Of a DNA stretch of 64,000 bases, positions 45,071 through 56,624 are shown in pieces. Source of the DNA: Trachythela sp. YZ-2020 (Eukaryota > Cnidaria > Anthozoa > Malacalcyonacea > Clavulariidae); contig JADLSH010000190.1 of the NCBI GenBank assembly GCA_016169945.1, forward strand, positions 3,286,001 through 3,350,000. The letters are read 5' to 3'. The stretch's first letter is position 1; every line of letters starts with the position of its first letter. A model generated the notes under the pieces. That model worked only from the letters and a program-made list of their open reading frames with translations. It had not been told where the DNA came from and did not search any database. A program made the translations under genes and the position numbers.

Positions 45071-46463
45071 ATAGGCATAATAATAAATCATGAGTTGTAT
45101 CCCGCTGTTTTTAGCAAATTCCTTTCATTTTAGAATAAACACTGAATTTACTAAACACTAATTTTATACACCGAATAGTCACCAGTTTTGGCACAGTTAT
45201 ATAATATTTGTTCGCAGTTTTGATTATGTTATACGCCTATAATTTAATACAGACGCAAGTATTTTTGTGTCTGAGGTATCGTCTATCGATTTAAATTATT
45301 TTTGGTCTTTTGACACTGACTAAACCGGCATGATTTTTGTAAACAATTAACGTGATTGGTTGATTTTCAAGAATACCCATAAGTCACTGAACCTCGTCCC
45401 CACGCTCTTTCCTTTACGCACCTGCCTCGCTGGATAAAAGAGTCTAGAAACAAGTTCGGGATATTTAGAGTTCTCTTTGTCCGAACTTGAGCAACAGTGG
45501 GTAGAGGACCTCCTACATTTTTCATCAAATCAAAAACCTGATACAATGATGATGCATTGAAAGGCCTATCAGTTCAAATGCAGTTATATATATAGAATCC
45601 GTTGAAAGATGAAACCACCGATAGTAACCGAAGAATTTGAGGTGGCAGGTAAACGAAACTATACTATTTGCTTTATCTTTTATGGTATTGAGCATGCACT
45701 TTTCAAACACAAGTGTTTTTTACAAAACTGAAGCCTGCAAGACGATTAGGTTTTACATAGCTTTTTGGTTTTCAGGATTTTTACACTATATATATCGAAT
45801 TGACATGCTGAGGAAATCACATTAAACAAATGTTCTATTTTCATCCTTCTTAAAGAATCGCGCTAGCTATTTTGTAAACATTGCAAATTTTATATGTAGA
45901 TCGTGTATACATGTGTATATATTTTTTTATCTTAGTAATCTATAAAATCCGACAATAAGGATTTTCTCGGATATCCAGTATATACCCACAATTAGTTGAC
46001 TGAGCTAATTGCAAAGACTGGATATCCGGTATAAAGTCAGAATTGGAGGATTTGATATGACATCTCAAATTCACAAATGAATCAGTATTATAAAAGAAAT
46101 TTGAGTTTAAAGTCGACGAAATTCTATGCTAATTAATATCACATATCCAGTTGCCGTCACAGTAGTGTTTTCCTTTGTTTACGGTTCATTAATTATTCAT
46201 GGTTTAGATACATATATCTAGTACACCAGTTGAGTTGTCTAAATATTGCACATTTATCAATTTATGTAATATATATTTTAGAGGGAATTTCTTAAAACGT
46301 TTTCGGTAATATATGCTCCATGCCATTAAATATATAATAGTAATTTTAGGCTCGATAAGCACTTCATATTTATGTTACAGCTAGTGCTATATAGGAATTA
46401 TGTTGTTTATATTTGAAAGTCAAAATTGCGATATTATACTGCATATTAAACATAGCTAATTAC

Positions 46464-47353
46464 CTGTGGATCATGTTGAGCTTGACTGGCTTCAGGTGAG
46501 GCGTAAAGGGCTGCTCCTGGATTTGCTGTATTGTACGCTTGCATGAAATTAGCTGCGCCAAAATCTGACATTTTCGCTCTTCTTACCGCATCATTTTCAA
46601 TCCATAACAATACCAATGTATTGTACCAATGCACTGCTAACATCACGGTGGATAATTGGACTTGGCATTTTCGAATGAAGGTAATTAAGGCCACGGGCAA
46701 TGTCTAAGGATATTGATTTAATTTCCTGATCGTCCAACCGCGATTTTTCTCTTGCTCGTTGCTCAAGTAATGTACGCAAAGCCATATCCATCAGTTCCGT
46801 TACAATTAAAAAATGATGTTGATCATTTTCGGTTGCACAAATGAACTGTAGTAAATTGGGGTGACGGCATTGCGACGCAATATTTATTTCCCGTTGAAGG
46901 ATTTCCATATTATGCGGGGATAAAATTATTTCGTAATATTCTTTAACTGCTACTTTAGTTCCATTAAAGTCTCCCTTGTAAACAGCTGCCCAAGCACCTC
47001 TTTCTAGTATTTCATTTGAAACTACTACTGATCCACTTTCTGTAATGAGGCCAGAAATGGTATTTTCTTGAAGTTGTTTTTTCAAGTCATCGTTTTCTTG
47101 TTGAAGCTCCTGCATTTCGCTATTCTTGTCGGTATTTCCTTGTTGAAGTTCCTGAATTTCGTTATTCTTGTTAGTGTTTTCTTGTTGAAGTTGCTGCATT
47201 TCGTTATTCTTGTCGGTGTTTTCTTGTCGAAGTTCCTGAATTTCTTCCTGAAGTTGCTCAATTTCGTTGCTTTTGGCGTTGTTTTCTTCTTCAAGTTGCT
47301 GAATTTCCCTCTTGCTTAGGAATGTAGATGGAGGTTTTTCTTTTTTCTTTTTC
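46464..47353 (-). pseudogene. Kinase gene C main exon, frameshifted
   Basis: A basic start (KRKKKKEKPPS), about six coiled-coil repeats, then the kinase. A 13-bp tandem duplication (ATTGGTACAATAC) right after HRDVSSA shifts the frame and leads to a stop. Downstream sequence resumes as LLWIENDAVRRAKMSDFGAA. The glycine loop is ERGAWA (GRGAWG elsewhere), and the catalytic-loop Asn is replaced by Leu. C alone keeps a classical DFG. No last exon is found within the usual 1 kb, so C is a truncated pseudogene. Confidence 0.85.
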
Positions 47354-47643
47354 CTTTTAAACTATTAAATTTGAAAGATTTGTAAAAAACATTTTGCTAC
47401 TGAACTTTTACTACTTCTAATTTAAGCAACAAATCCTGCTATATATACCTGTTACGAAATTCAACAAAATTGACTATATAAGTATATACTGCACGAAGTA
47501 TAAATGCACGATAATTGTTCAAAATATTATTCTCAGGGATTTATACAAGCACTTTAGTCTACTACCGTCTTTCAGGAGAAGATTGAGTTTTGTGTCTACT
47601 GTGCGCGCATGCGCACCGTATAGACACTATGCTATACTGTAAA

Positions 47644-47778
47644 AGCGTAACTCCGGAAGTTTGTCAACATTTAACAGCGTAACTTCTGAATTTTGTCAAC
47701 ATTTACTATTGTTAACTCCGGAATTTTGTCAACATCAACAGCGTAACTCCGGAAGTTGTCAACATTTGCAGCCGTAAT
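47644..47778 (+). repeat. Short tandem repeat, four units of about 33 bp
   Basis: Units follow the pattern gcgtaactccggaagtttgt caacattta, with small changes in each copy. No coding sense. Upstream, at 47600-47633, a palindromic tgtctactgtgcgcgcatgc... tagaca is seen. Confidence 0.65.
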
Positions 47779-47802
47779 TCGGCCAGTTTTTACACTGTTT
47801 AT

Positions 47803-48082
47803 ATACAGCTATTTCAATTAAGGTTGTCATAGACAATAATCAAATGTACAATATGAGCGCTAAAAGAATGATGGGAATAATCATAGTTTTAAATAAGTTT
47901 AACACATCAGTAGCCTCGTGGGAATACAAATATAGTATCTCAGTAGCAATTTGTATTCCCACGGGGCTAATGATGTGTTAAACTTATTTAAAATTATGCA
48001 TGATTATTCCCATCATTCATTTAGCGCTCATATTGTACATTTGACTATTGTCTGTGACAACCATAATTAAAATAGCTGTATA
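47803..48082. mobile_element. TA-flanked MITE, family with 55511
   Basis: A palindrome with arms tacagctatttcaattaagg... and the inverse (ccataattaaaatagctgta), within TATA on both sides. The termini match the 55511-55785 element (cagccaattcaattaaggtt). Probably Tc1/mariner-type. No ORF. 48090-48800 has no feature I can support. Confidence 0.75.
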
Positions 48083-48799
48083 TATGCTTGTTATTCACGT
48101 TAGCAGTCGAAGATCGGTAAAACAGGAGTTCTGTTAACATCGGAGCTGTTATAGCCATACTGTTAATATTATGTATGTATTATCATAGTATTATACTATT
48201 ATATATTGTAGCTCTTAACCCATACAATAATGCCTGGTAACATCATGAGGCTGGTAATCAATCTATGTTAACCAGATAACATGTTTAACAAAATGTTTTC
48301 CAACGTAATTTGGCTTAGAAATTTTGATTATAACGAAGTTTTAGTCGAAGCTTGGGGTGACAGTGAGGTGTTAAACCTTATCCAGTTTTCGTTAAAAGCG
48401 ATTTTAAGCCAAAGTATATAGCGTTAACAATTATTTTACATTAGGGGTTAACACATTTAAATGTTTACTGTAAAAGCCCTGGCTAACTGAGTTAGCATAC
48501 CCTAACATCTTGGATTTGGCTGTTAAATCTTTATGTCAGTTAGACATGTTAGCGCTGAAAGCTGTTTTTATTAACAATAACGATGGCGATATCACTGATT
48601 ATGTCTAGAAACATGAAATTACTAGTTATCAGTTTATGTTATTAATACCGAAAATAGTACGATTAACACGCAAACAAAGGTTTTTCACTCGCAACGTAAT
48701 CGTAGTTGTAAACATAACGTGTTCCGATCAAACAGTAAAGCTCTGTTCAGACGTTTGAGGTTTTAACTATTAAGCATAAGCACAAGATCGGTACCAAAA

Positions 48800-49560
48800 C
48801 AAAGGGGCGAATACGACGTAGGCATAAGAGAATGTTCTATACTAATTGCGGAATTATATAACACCCTGTACTTTGTTTACGCAATTGGATTATTGATATC
48901 GAAACCAACACGAATACCCCCTTTCTATATACTGTATATAAAAACTAACAAGATTAAAACATTCTAATGTTGTGAAACATACCTCAGTAAAAAGATTCCA
49001 ATCAAAAATTTGAGAACTACTATACTGTAACTATTAGCCTACAAGTCATATATATTATAGATAAATTTAATAAGTCATTCATATTATAGATAAATATATA
49101 TCTATAATATGTATCCATAGTTTTAAACGTTATTTTACTCATTGTCACATTGACAATCAGTGTTTATATTTGTTTATATTTGTATACTTATGTATATGTA
49201 CAGGGTTTTATCGATTTATACGACGTAGGCATAAGAGAATGTTCTATACTATATAATTGCGGAATTATATATAGCCTACCCGGTACTTTGTTTACGCAAT
49301 TGGATTATTGATAGTCGAAACGAACACGAATACCACCCTTTCTATATACTGTATATAAAAACTAACAAGATTAAAACATTCTAATGTTGTGAAACATACC
49401 TCAGTAAAAAGATTCCAATCAAAAATTTGAGAACTACTACAACTATCGAAGCTCTTCAAGTTAATAAGTCATTCATATTATAGACAAATATAACTATAAC
49501 CAATTATTGGAATTGCAATCTAATTTCTATCGATCCGGCCAAAAATAAAAGAACAAAGAA
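48800..49560 (+). repeat. Two tandem copies of the membrane-ORF repeat
   Basis: 48800-49050 and 49130-49560 are near-identical to each other and to 16790-17110 (cgtaggcataagagaatgtt, gcaattggattattgat, gaaacatacctcagtaaaaa). Neither has a full ORF. Confidence 0.65.
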
Positions 49561-49579
49561 CAAAAATTCCTCGCATTAC

Positions 49580-50146
49580 CGGTGTCTGTAATATACCAAC
49601 TCACCAACTCCCCAACTCCCCAACTTCGCCGTATAATTTTACGGTCGTTTCCGATCGGCGTTAACTTATAAATAATTTATGCATAAACAACACGTGCGAT
49701 ATTCAGATTTTTCAACATGGCTGATTTACTTCATAAAAGTGATCTTAGCAGCGAAGATCGGTTTAAGCTGCTGGTAACAGATAACAGGTAACGTAGACTG
49801 AAAATACGTGTTTTGGTATTCCTGTTAAGCCAGGAGCTGGATGTGTGTTTCCAGTCTACGCCAATTGCCTTCTTATCTATAAGGTAATTCCCGCTTTTCC
49901 ATGGGTTAGGTGGAGGTTTTTCGCCGGCCAATTCAACAGGAACATCTGTTACCAGCAGCTTAAACCGATCTTCGCTGCTAAGATCACTTTTATGAAGTAA
50001 ATCAGCCATGTTGAAAAATCTGAATATCGCACGTGTTGTTTATGCATAAATTATTTATAAGTTAACGCCGATCGGAAACGACCGTAAAATTATACGGCGA
50101 AGTTGGGGAGTTGGGGAGTTGGTGAGTTGGTATATTACAGACACCG
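49580..50146. mobile_element. Foldback element carrying a captured coding-like segment
   Basis: Arms of about 210 bp (cggtgtctgtaatataccaa... and the inverse), flanked by CTCGCATTAC at 49570-49579 and 50147-50156 (10 bp). The related unoccupied motif cctcgcattacg occurs at 18287. The arms and loop hold a minus-strand 92-codon frame, MADLLHKSDLSSEDRFKLLV then a Pro-rich KPPPNPWKSG. This looks like host coding sequence picked up by the element, as Pack-MULEs do. Confidence 0.75.
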
Positions 50147-50390
50147 CTCGCATTACCTAAACAATACAGTAATAAATGTTTTGGTTGGTTTCACTATAAG
50201 CACCGACTATGCGGCAAAATGAGATTCTTTTTGCTTTCATTATGATGTAGTCTTGCAATAGACGAAAGGTCTATATTGAAATTTAGTTCAATTTTCTTAC
50301 TTATGTATAAGTTTCAACAGTTCTGAAGTTGACCGCCATCAGTGCTACCTCATTTCACTTATTGAAACCCACAAATTCTCCAAACAAATG

Positions 50391-52108
50391 CGGTGACTAT
50401 AAAAGGCGGAATGACTCTGCGGAATGGCATGCGGAATGAGTTGCGGAATGAAAAATTACATCAAGTACAGTTTAAATAAACCGCTTTTTCTAATAACGCG
50501 GGCTCAATTTTTTTGTTTTGTTATTGTATGTTCAAAAACTTCAAATATTAATGTTGAATGATTTGAATCACTTGAATGTGATATTAAAATCGTTTGAAGT
50601 ACTTTAGTATATTAATCTTATAAAGGTGAATTTTAAACAATACTAAAATAGGCCTCTGGTGTGCTGTTTTAGAACTATATTTTGTTGTTTAAAAGAAACA
50701 TAACATCATATCATAACAATATATACTTTGTTTTGCATCACATTTTTCAATTGTAATTTGAATTAGAATTGCCTTGTAACAATAGCTAGTGCATATATAG
50801 AAGACTTCGATAGAAAACGTACCTGCTACAAAGGCAAATTCTGCAAGTGTAAGGGTCTAAATTATCAATAAGCCATTAATATAGCCCATTATCCTTTGTT
50901 TGCTTAGAGTTGATCCTACTTGAATTTGCTGTATATACCGTGTTAACTAACTGTCTTAAACAGACTATTCATAACCTTATCTCTATCTGGCAAAAATGTG
51001 ATGCAAAACAAAGTATATATCAGTATCATGATATGATGTTATGTTTCTTTTAAACAACAAAATATAGTTCTAAAACAGCACACCAGGGGCCTATTTTAGT
51101 ATTAATATACTAAAGTACTTACGATTTTAAGGGTGTGACTAAAAGGAGAGTTAAAATTGGAGAGTTACATCGGAGAGTTAAGATTTCGGAGAGTTAAGTT
51201 CGAGCCACGCCCACTTTTGTTGACGACCACGCCCACTTTCTTAACTCTCCCGATGGTATATTTGAACTAACGTCAGAGAGTTAATTTTGATTTAACTCTA
51301 TTGCTTAAAAAAATAAAAAGGAAGGGAGAGTTAACTTGTACATAGTCATACTCATAGTCATAGAATATAACAGATGTATCTCACAACCGTATATAATAAC
51401 CGACTATACTATAGAAGCCCTTCCAGTGCGACAACGCAAATAATTTAGGACATATTGCCTAACGGACATTCAAAAATAGGCAATATTTTAATTACGAAAA
51501 TATAAGCCAGAAGGTATGCCTCGTCGTTAGATACGTTATGTGTCGTCGTTAGATAAGTTATGTGTCGTCGTTAGATAAGTTATGACAATTATGAATCGTT
51601 TGTGATCATCCTGACAAGATATCCGGTATGGGACACCATTTTATTCGAAAAACTAACTTAACTCTCTCGCTTAGCATTTTTTGACATTTTGAGAGTTACG
51701 ACAAAGTTAACTAGCTCCCTCTTCCTTTTTATTTTTTTAAGCAATAGAGTTAAATTAAAATTAACTCTCTGACGTTAGTTCAAATATACCATCGGGAGAG
51801 TTAAGAAAGTGGGCGTGGTCGTTCACAAAAGTGGGCGTGGCTCGAACTTAACTCTCCGAAATCTTAACTCTCCGATTTAACTCTCCAATTTTAACTCTCC
51901 TTTTAGTCGTTCCCCGATTTTAAATATCACGTACATTCAAACGATTTTAATATCACATTCAAATATAATTCAACATTAATATTTGAAAAAATTGAGCCCG
52001 CGTTATTAGAAAAAGCGGTTTATTTACACTGTACTTGATGTAATTTTTCATTCCGCAACTCATTCCGCATGCCATTCCGCAGAGTCATTCCGCCTTTTAT
52101 AGTCACCG
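50391..52108. mobile_element. Large foldback element, 9-bp duplication (MULE-like)
   Basis: Ends CGGTGACTATAAAAGGCGGA and the inverse, flanked by AAACAAATG at 50382-50390 and 52109-52117. The left arm runs to about 50749; the right arm runs from 50991 to the end but is cut by a second element (51131-51914). Without it the element is about 0.92 kb with arms of about 360 bp. The paralogous segment near 19415 (gaaacaaatgacc) is the empty site. No ORF. Confidence 0.88.
51131..51914. mobile_element. Second foldback element nested in the first
   Basis: 784 bp, ends GGGTGTGACTAAAAGGAGAG and GTCGTTCCC (imperfect inverted repeats). Flanked by CGATTTTAA at 51122-51130 and 51915-51923. The arms are made of repeated ggagagtta/taactctcc motifs and ccacgcccact. 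The left arm of the host element (cgttt near 50600) shows the unoccupied site. Confidence 0.85.
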
Positions 52109-53037
52109 AAACAAATGGCCTTCCTTAATTGGCACAGTTGTTTAAGAAATAGAAAATAGATTTTGCAGGCTTCATTAATGTTTGTTAGATAGATATAAGC
52201 TTTTTAGTGTCTGAGATATCGATCCGAGGTTCTAGACATTTCGGCACAAAACCTATAGCGTATAATATTTGAAAAATAATTAACGCCATTGTTGATTTTT
52301 AAGAATACCCGAGCAAACGTTTTTTTCAAACTTTGGCTTTCCGCGAGCTTCGTGTGGAAGTTTAAAAGGATTGTTTTGCCGGCAGTATTCTTGTCTGGAC
52401 ACACTGTCTCCGGAGAGAATAATTAAACACGGCGAGTTTGATGACGCTAATATAGATTTCAGTACTAAAATGGAAAGGTTATTTTACTTGGGTTGAAGTC
52501 ATTTGATATGGTATAATTACTATGGTGAACCGAATAAAACTGCATGAATTCGGAATCCTCAATTTTTAGGAGAAAGTCCTAGGCAGTGTTCAGGTTTTGG
52601 CTGGAACTGCTGAAAATATACTAACGACATCGGAAAATGAAAGAAATGTTAATGACCATACATAAAACTCCTTTTCTAATTGCTAAAATCTTGAAATATT
52701 TTTACTGAAAACAATGAGTTATATATGCAATGTCAAATATGCGTCAAATGATATGAAGAGGAAATTAAAACGTGAAAATAGAAAAGAATTACAACCCAAA
52801 AGTCATCTCAGTCAATCATCGCATAAGCATCTGTTATATTTGGCAGCTATGCTGCGCCCTTTGCGGCATGAGATTCTAATTTTAACTTAATACGACTACT
52901 ATATTCCACTGTCTTGCATCACCAGTAGAACCCCGCCATTTTGAACAGCCAAGGGAAACAACAAATTGTTCGAGATAGCGGGAAGTAATAGTGGGGCAAA
53001 CCACGGGAAATGGGTTTAAGTTTGAGATAGCGGAGAG

Positions 53038-54720
53038 TTCGAGATAAGCGAGTTCGAGATAAGCGAGGAGTTCGAGATAAGCGAGGAGTTCGAGATAAGC
53101 GAGGAGTTCGAGATAAGCGAGGAGTTCGAGATAAGCGAGGAGTTCGAGATAAGCGAGGAGTTCGAGATAAGCGGGGAGTTTGAGATAAGCGAGGAGTTCG
53201 AGATAAGCGAGAAGTTCGAGATAAGCGAGGAGTTCGAGATAAGCGGGGAGTTCGAGATAAGCGAGGAGTTCGAGATAAGCGAGGAGTTCGAGATAAGCGA
53301 GGAGTTCGAGATAAGCGAGGAGTTCGAGATAAGCGAGGAGTTCGAGATAAGCGGGGAGTTCGAGATAAGCGAGGAGTTCGAGATAAGCGGGGAGTTTGAG
53401 ATGGCGGGGAGTTCGAGATAAGCGGGGAGTTTGAGATAGCGGGGAGTTCGAGATAAACGAGGAGTTCGAGATAAGCGAGGAGTTCGAGATAAGCGAGGAG
53501 TTCGAGATAAGCGAGGAGTTCGAGATAAGCGAGAAGTTCGAGATAAGCGAGGAGTTCGAGATAAGCGAGGAGTTCGCCGAGATAAGCGAGGAGTTCGAGA
53601 TAAGCGAGGAGTTCGCCGAGATAAGCGAGGAGTTCGAGATAAGCGAGGAGTTCCAGATAAGCGAGGAGTTCGAGATAAGCGAGGAGTTCGCCGAGATAAG
53701 CGAGGAGTTCGCCGAGATAAGCGAGGAGTTCGAGATAAGCGAGGAGTTCGAGATAAGTGAGGAGTTCGAGATAAGCGAGGAGTTCGAGATAAGCGAGGAC
53801 TTCGAGATAAGCGAGGAGTTCGAGATAAGCGAGGACTTCGAGATAAGCGAGGAGTTCGAGATAAGCGAGGACTTCGAGATAAGCGTGGAGTTCGAGATAA
53901 GCGAGGAGTTCGAGATAAGCGAGGAGTTCCAGATAAGCGAGGAGTTCGAGATAAGCGAGGAGTTCGCCGAGATAAGCGAGGAGTTCGAGATAAGCGAGGA
54001 GTTCGAGATAAGTGAGGAGTTCGAGATAAGCGAGGAGTTCGAGATAAGCGAGGAGTTCGAGATAAGCGAGGAGTTCGAGATAAGCGGGGAGTCTGAGATA
54101 AGCGAGGAGTTCGAGATAAGCGAGGAGTTCGAGATAAGCGAGGAGTTCGAGATAAGCGAGGAGTTCGAGATAAGCGAGGAGTTCGAGATAAGCGAGGAGT
54201 TCGAGATAAGCGAGGAGTTCGAGATAAGCGAGGAGTTCGAGATAAGCGAGGAGTTCGAGATAAGCGAGGAGTTCGAGATAAGCGAGGAGTTCGAGATAAG
54301 CGAGGAGTTCGAGATAAGCGAGGAGTTCGAGATAAGCGAGGAGTTCGAGATAAGCGAGGAGTTTCGAGATAAGCGAGGAGTTCGAGATAAGCGAGGAGTT
54401 CGAGATAAGCGAGGAGTTCGAGATAAGCGAGGAGTTCGAGATAAGCAAGGAGTTCGAGATAAGCGAGGAGTTCCAGATAAGCGAGGAGTTCGAGATAAGC
54501 GAGGAGTTCGCCGAGATAAGCGAGGAGTTCGAGATAAGCGAGGAGTTCCAGATAAGCGAGGAGTTCGAGATAAGCGAGGAGTTCGCCGAGATAAGCGAGG
54601 AGTTCGAGATAAGCGAGGAGTTCGAGATAAGCGAGGAGTTCGAGATAAGCGAGGAGTTCGAGATAAGCGAGGAGTTCGAGATAAGCGAGGAGTTCGCCGA
54701 GATAAGCGAGGAGTTCGAGA
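53038..54720. repeat. 18-bp minisatellite, about 90 copies
   Basis: The unit gaggagttcgagataagc varies mainly by gaggagttcgccgagataagc (21 bp), gcgggg for gcgagg, and ttccag for ttcgag. Continues for a few units at 55173-55228. Because 18 is divisible by 3 it is open in several frames on both strands (for example repeated FEISEE and LAYLEL), giving long but meaningless ORFs. Confidence 0.95.
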
Positions 54721-55150
54721 TAGATAGATAGATAGATAGATAAACTTTATTTAAACACGCATCCCTCATCATCAAAAGATGGTTTTCATGGGGGGCGTCA
54801 CACAATTTACAATAATAACACTCTATAAAATCTAAATTATACACACATTTAAAAAGCTAAAAAATCCAGAATGGTCGATGTCTGACTCAGTTGCTGTATT
54901 CATATCAAATTTTTGAAGCTGCATATGGACTCTGACAGCTTCGCCTCCATTGTTAGGCTATTCCATAGCACAGCCCCACTGTATACCCAAAACTTTTTTT
55001 CAAATATTCAGTATTGGGCTTAGGAACTGAAAGATCGGTATGGGCATTTCTAAGATTGTAAGTATTAAGTTTTGCTTCCCTTCTAATGAATTTATCCTTC
55101 AAGTTTGGAGCTGAGTGGCCGTTTAATATTCTATAAACCAAGACTGCCTT
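54721..55150 (-). mobile_element. 5'-truncated LINE 3' end (CR1/L2-like)
   Basis: Minus-strand ORF 55141-54953 matches the RT C-terminal tail of CR1/L2-type LINEs (VYRILNGHSAPNLKDKF, YNLRNAHTDLSVPKPN). Its 3' end carries (gata)n at 54719-54742. It is inserted inside the minisatellite. Confidence 0.75.
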
Positions 55151-55447
55151 ATTTTCGAGGTAAGCGTTGTTTTCGAGTTCGAGATAAGCGAGGAGTTCGA
55201 GATAAGCGAGGAGTTCGAGATAAGCGAGTTCGACATAACGGGGTTCTACTGTAGTTTCTAAGTACTAATGGCAACTTTACTGTGTTTCACAAAAGAAACC
55301 TTGTTTTACAAAAATATATTTAAATTACGAGTATTAATTACAAAACTCAAGTTTGACCGGCAGGTTTTACACGCAATTCTGCTTTTCAGGATATATATAG
55401 TATGGTGTATAAATATGAAGTCACTCGCATCTAGACTGCGTTACAAG

Positions 55448-55491
55448 CTGCACTGACGAGCCGTTGAACGGCGAAACATGCATGTCTGCAG
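55448..55491 (+). ncRNA. Type I hammerhead ribozyme, all core positions present
   Basis: Helix I CTGCA (55448-55452) with TGCAG (55487-55491); core CTGACGA (55453-55459); helix II GCCG-TTGAA-CGGC (55460-55472); GAAA (55473-55476); helix III ACAT-GC-ATGT (55476-55485); cleavage triplet GTC, cut expected after C55486. Every conserved hammerhead core base is in place. The two-base loop of helix III is short, as in Penelope/retrozyme hammerheads. The flanking DNA (acaagctgca...) matches that around 31139. Confidence 0.82.
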
Positions 55492-55510
55492 ATTTGACTA
55501 TATATATATA

Positions 55511-55785
55511 CAGCCAATTCAATTAAGGTTGTCCTTTCAAAAGCGTAAACGATAAACTATGAGCGCACAATGGATGATGGGTTATTGTTTATTTAGACCA
55601 ATAAACTCGAAATTTTTTCTTTTAACTGACGATGTCTATAGGCATATAGAAAACTTACGATAGAAAACCAACTTGCTACAAAAGCCTTGAGTTTAATGAC
55701 CTGAATAGGCGATATCCTATCATCGTTTGATCGCTCAGAGTTTACGGTTCACGCTTTTGGAAAGACAACCTATATTGAATTAGCT
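55511..55785. mobile_element. TA-flanked MITE, family with 47803
   Basis: Arms cagccaattcaattaaggtt... and the inverse (aacctatattgaattagctg) within (TA)n on both sides. It separates the complete hammerhead from the weaker one at 55921. Confidence 0.75.
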
Positions 55786-55863
55786 GTATATATATATATA
55801 TATATACGTGTAGGTTTAGGTCTACGAAACGCAAAGAGTGCTCGACAACATATAGTTAGAGCA

Positions 55864-55984
55864 AATTATAGATTTTCGCTTACCTCAAAACTTTTCTGCA
55901 ACAGGCTGTTTTGTGGAAAACTGCCTGATGATTCTTTTACAGATGAAACAGCCTGTTGCAGAAAAGTTTTGAGGTAAGCGAAAA

Positions 55985-55990
<6 letters not shown>
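55864..55990 (+). ncRNA. Hammerhead-like motif within a palindrome
   Basis: 55921-55961 reads CTGC-CTGATGA...GAAAC-AGC-C-TGT-T-GCAG: correct core bases, helix I and helix III, but helix II is weak (TCT/AGA with a U-U pair at its base). Outer arms gattttcgcttacctcaaaa and the inverse make a 45-bp palindrome around it. Activity is uncertain. Confidence 0.5.
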
Positions 55991-56020
<30 letters not shown>

Positions 56021-56624
56021 CTTGCAAGGTGCCGTGTAACGGCCGTTTTCCACTTCAAACGTATCGTAACGTACCGTAGCATTTTCTTTTGTGTCAAAGT
56101 CATTAGTTCTACCCGAGTGCTCAGGAAACATAGAAATACGCTACGTTTCGGTACGATACGGTTGAAGTAGAAAATAGCCTTAAAAACTAAACGAAATTCA
56201 TTTTTATGCTTGACTGAGCTTGTTCTGACGACGACGGCCAAAACAAACTCAATAATACGATTCTAATGAAAACTCATGTGTATTTTCAACTGTATCTCGA
56301 ACTGTATAAATTGTGTACATAATTTGAGGAGGTTTAGGTAGGGGCTTTATAGTTGAGAACTGTACGTTCTACTGGGTCAATTTTGGAGTACGACTTCTTG
56401 CGGCTTGAAATGCAGCCTATATGTGCCGTGCAAGACGTTAAAATTTGTGATTTGCCGTTGTAAACAAACTTCTCTACAGTTTATAAATGTCACTGTATTA
56501 ATAGCAGTCGTCGTCACGTTGTCGTCCTACATGCTTCAAGTATCTATTTTATCTCACTTACAAAGCATGCAGGGTGAACCGGTATTTATAGTTAATTATA
56601 CTTCACTGGCATATTTAGGTGTCA

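Larger units (their letters stand above)
50160..52925. repeat. Duplicated segment (partner 19190-20335) split by a foldback element
   Basis: 50160-50381 and 52109-52925 together match 19190-20335. The interruption is the 50391-52108 element with its 9-bp duplication. Confidence 0.7.
52924..55252. mobile_element. pogo/Tigger-like element expanded by a minisatellite
   Basis: The outer ends CAGTAGAACCCCGCC (52923) and GGGGTTCTACTG (about 55252) are pogo/Tigger-type termini. Next to the right end the terminal repeat reads gagttcgagataagcg, the same word that builds the internal minisatellite. No transposase remains. A LINE tail is inserted at 54721-55150. A TA target duplication is clear only on the right. 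Confidence 0.65.

Noticed and set aside
52924..54720. CRISPR-like array
   Set aside because: Repeats are contiguous without unique spacers, and the context is eukaryotic.
52919..54844. 641-codon minus ORF and 280-codon plus ORF rich in LAYLEL / FEISEE
   Set aside because: Both are read-throughs of the 18-bp minisatellite, whose unit length is divisible by 3 and lacks stops in several frames.
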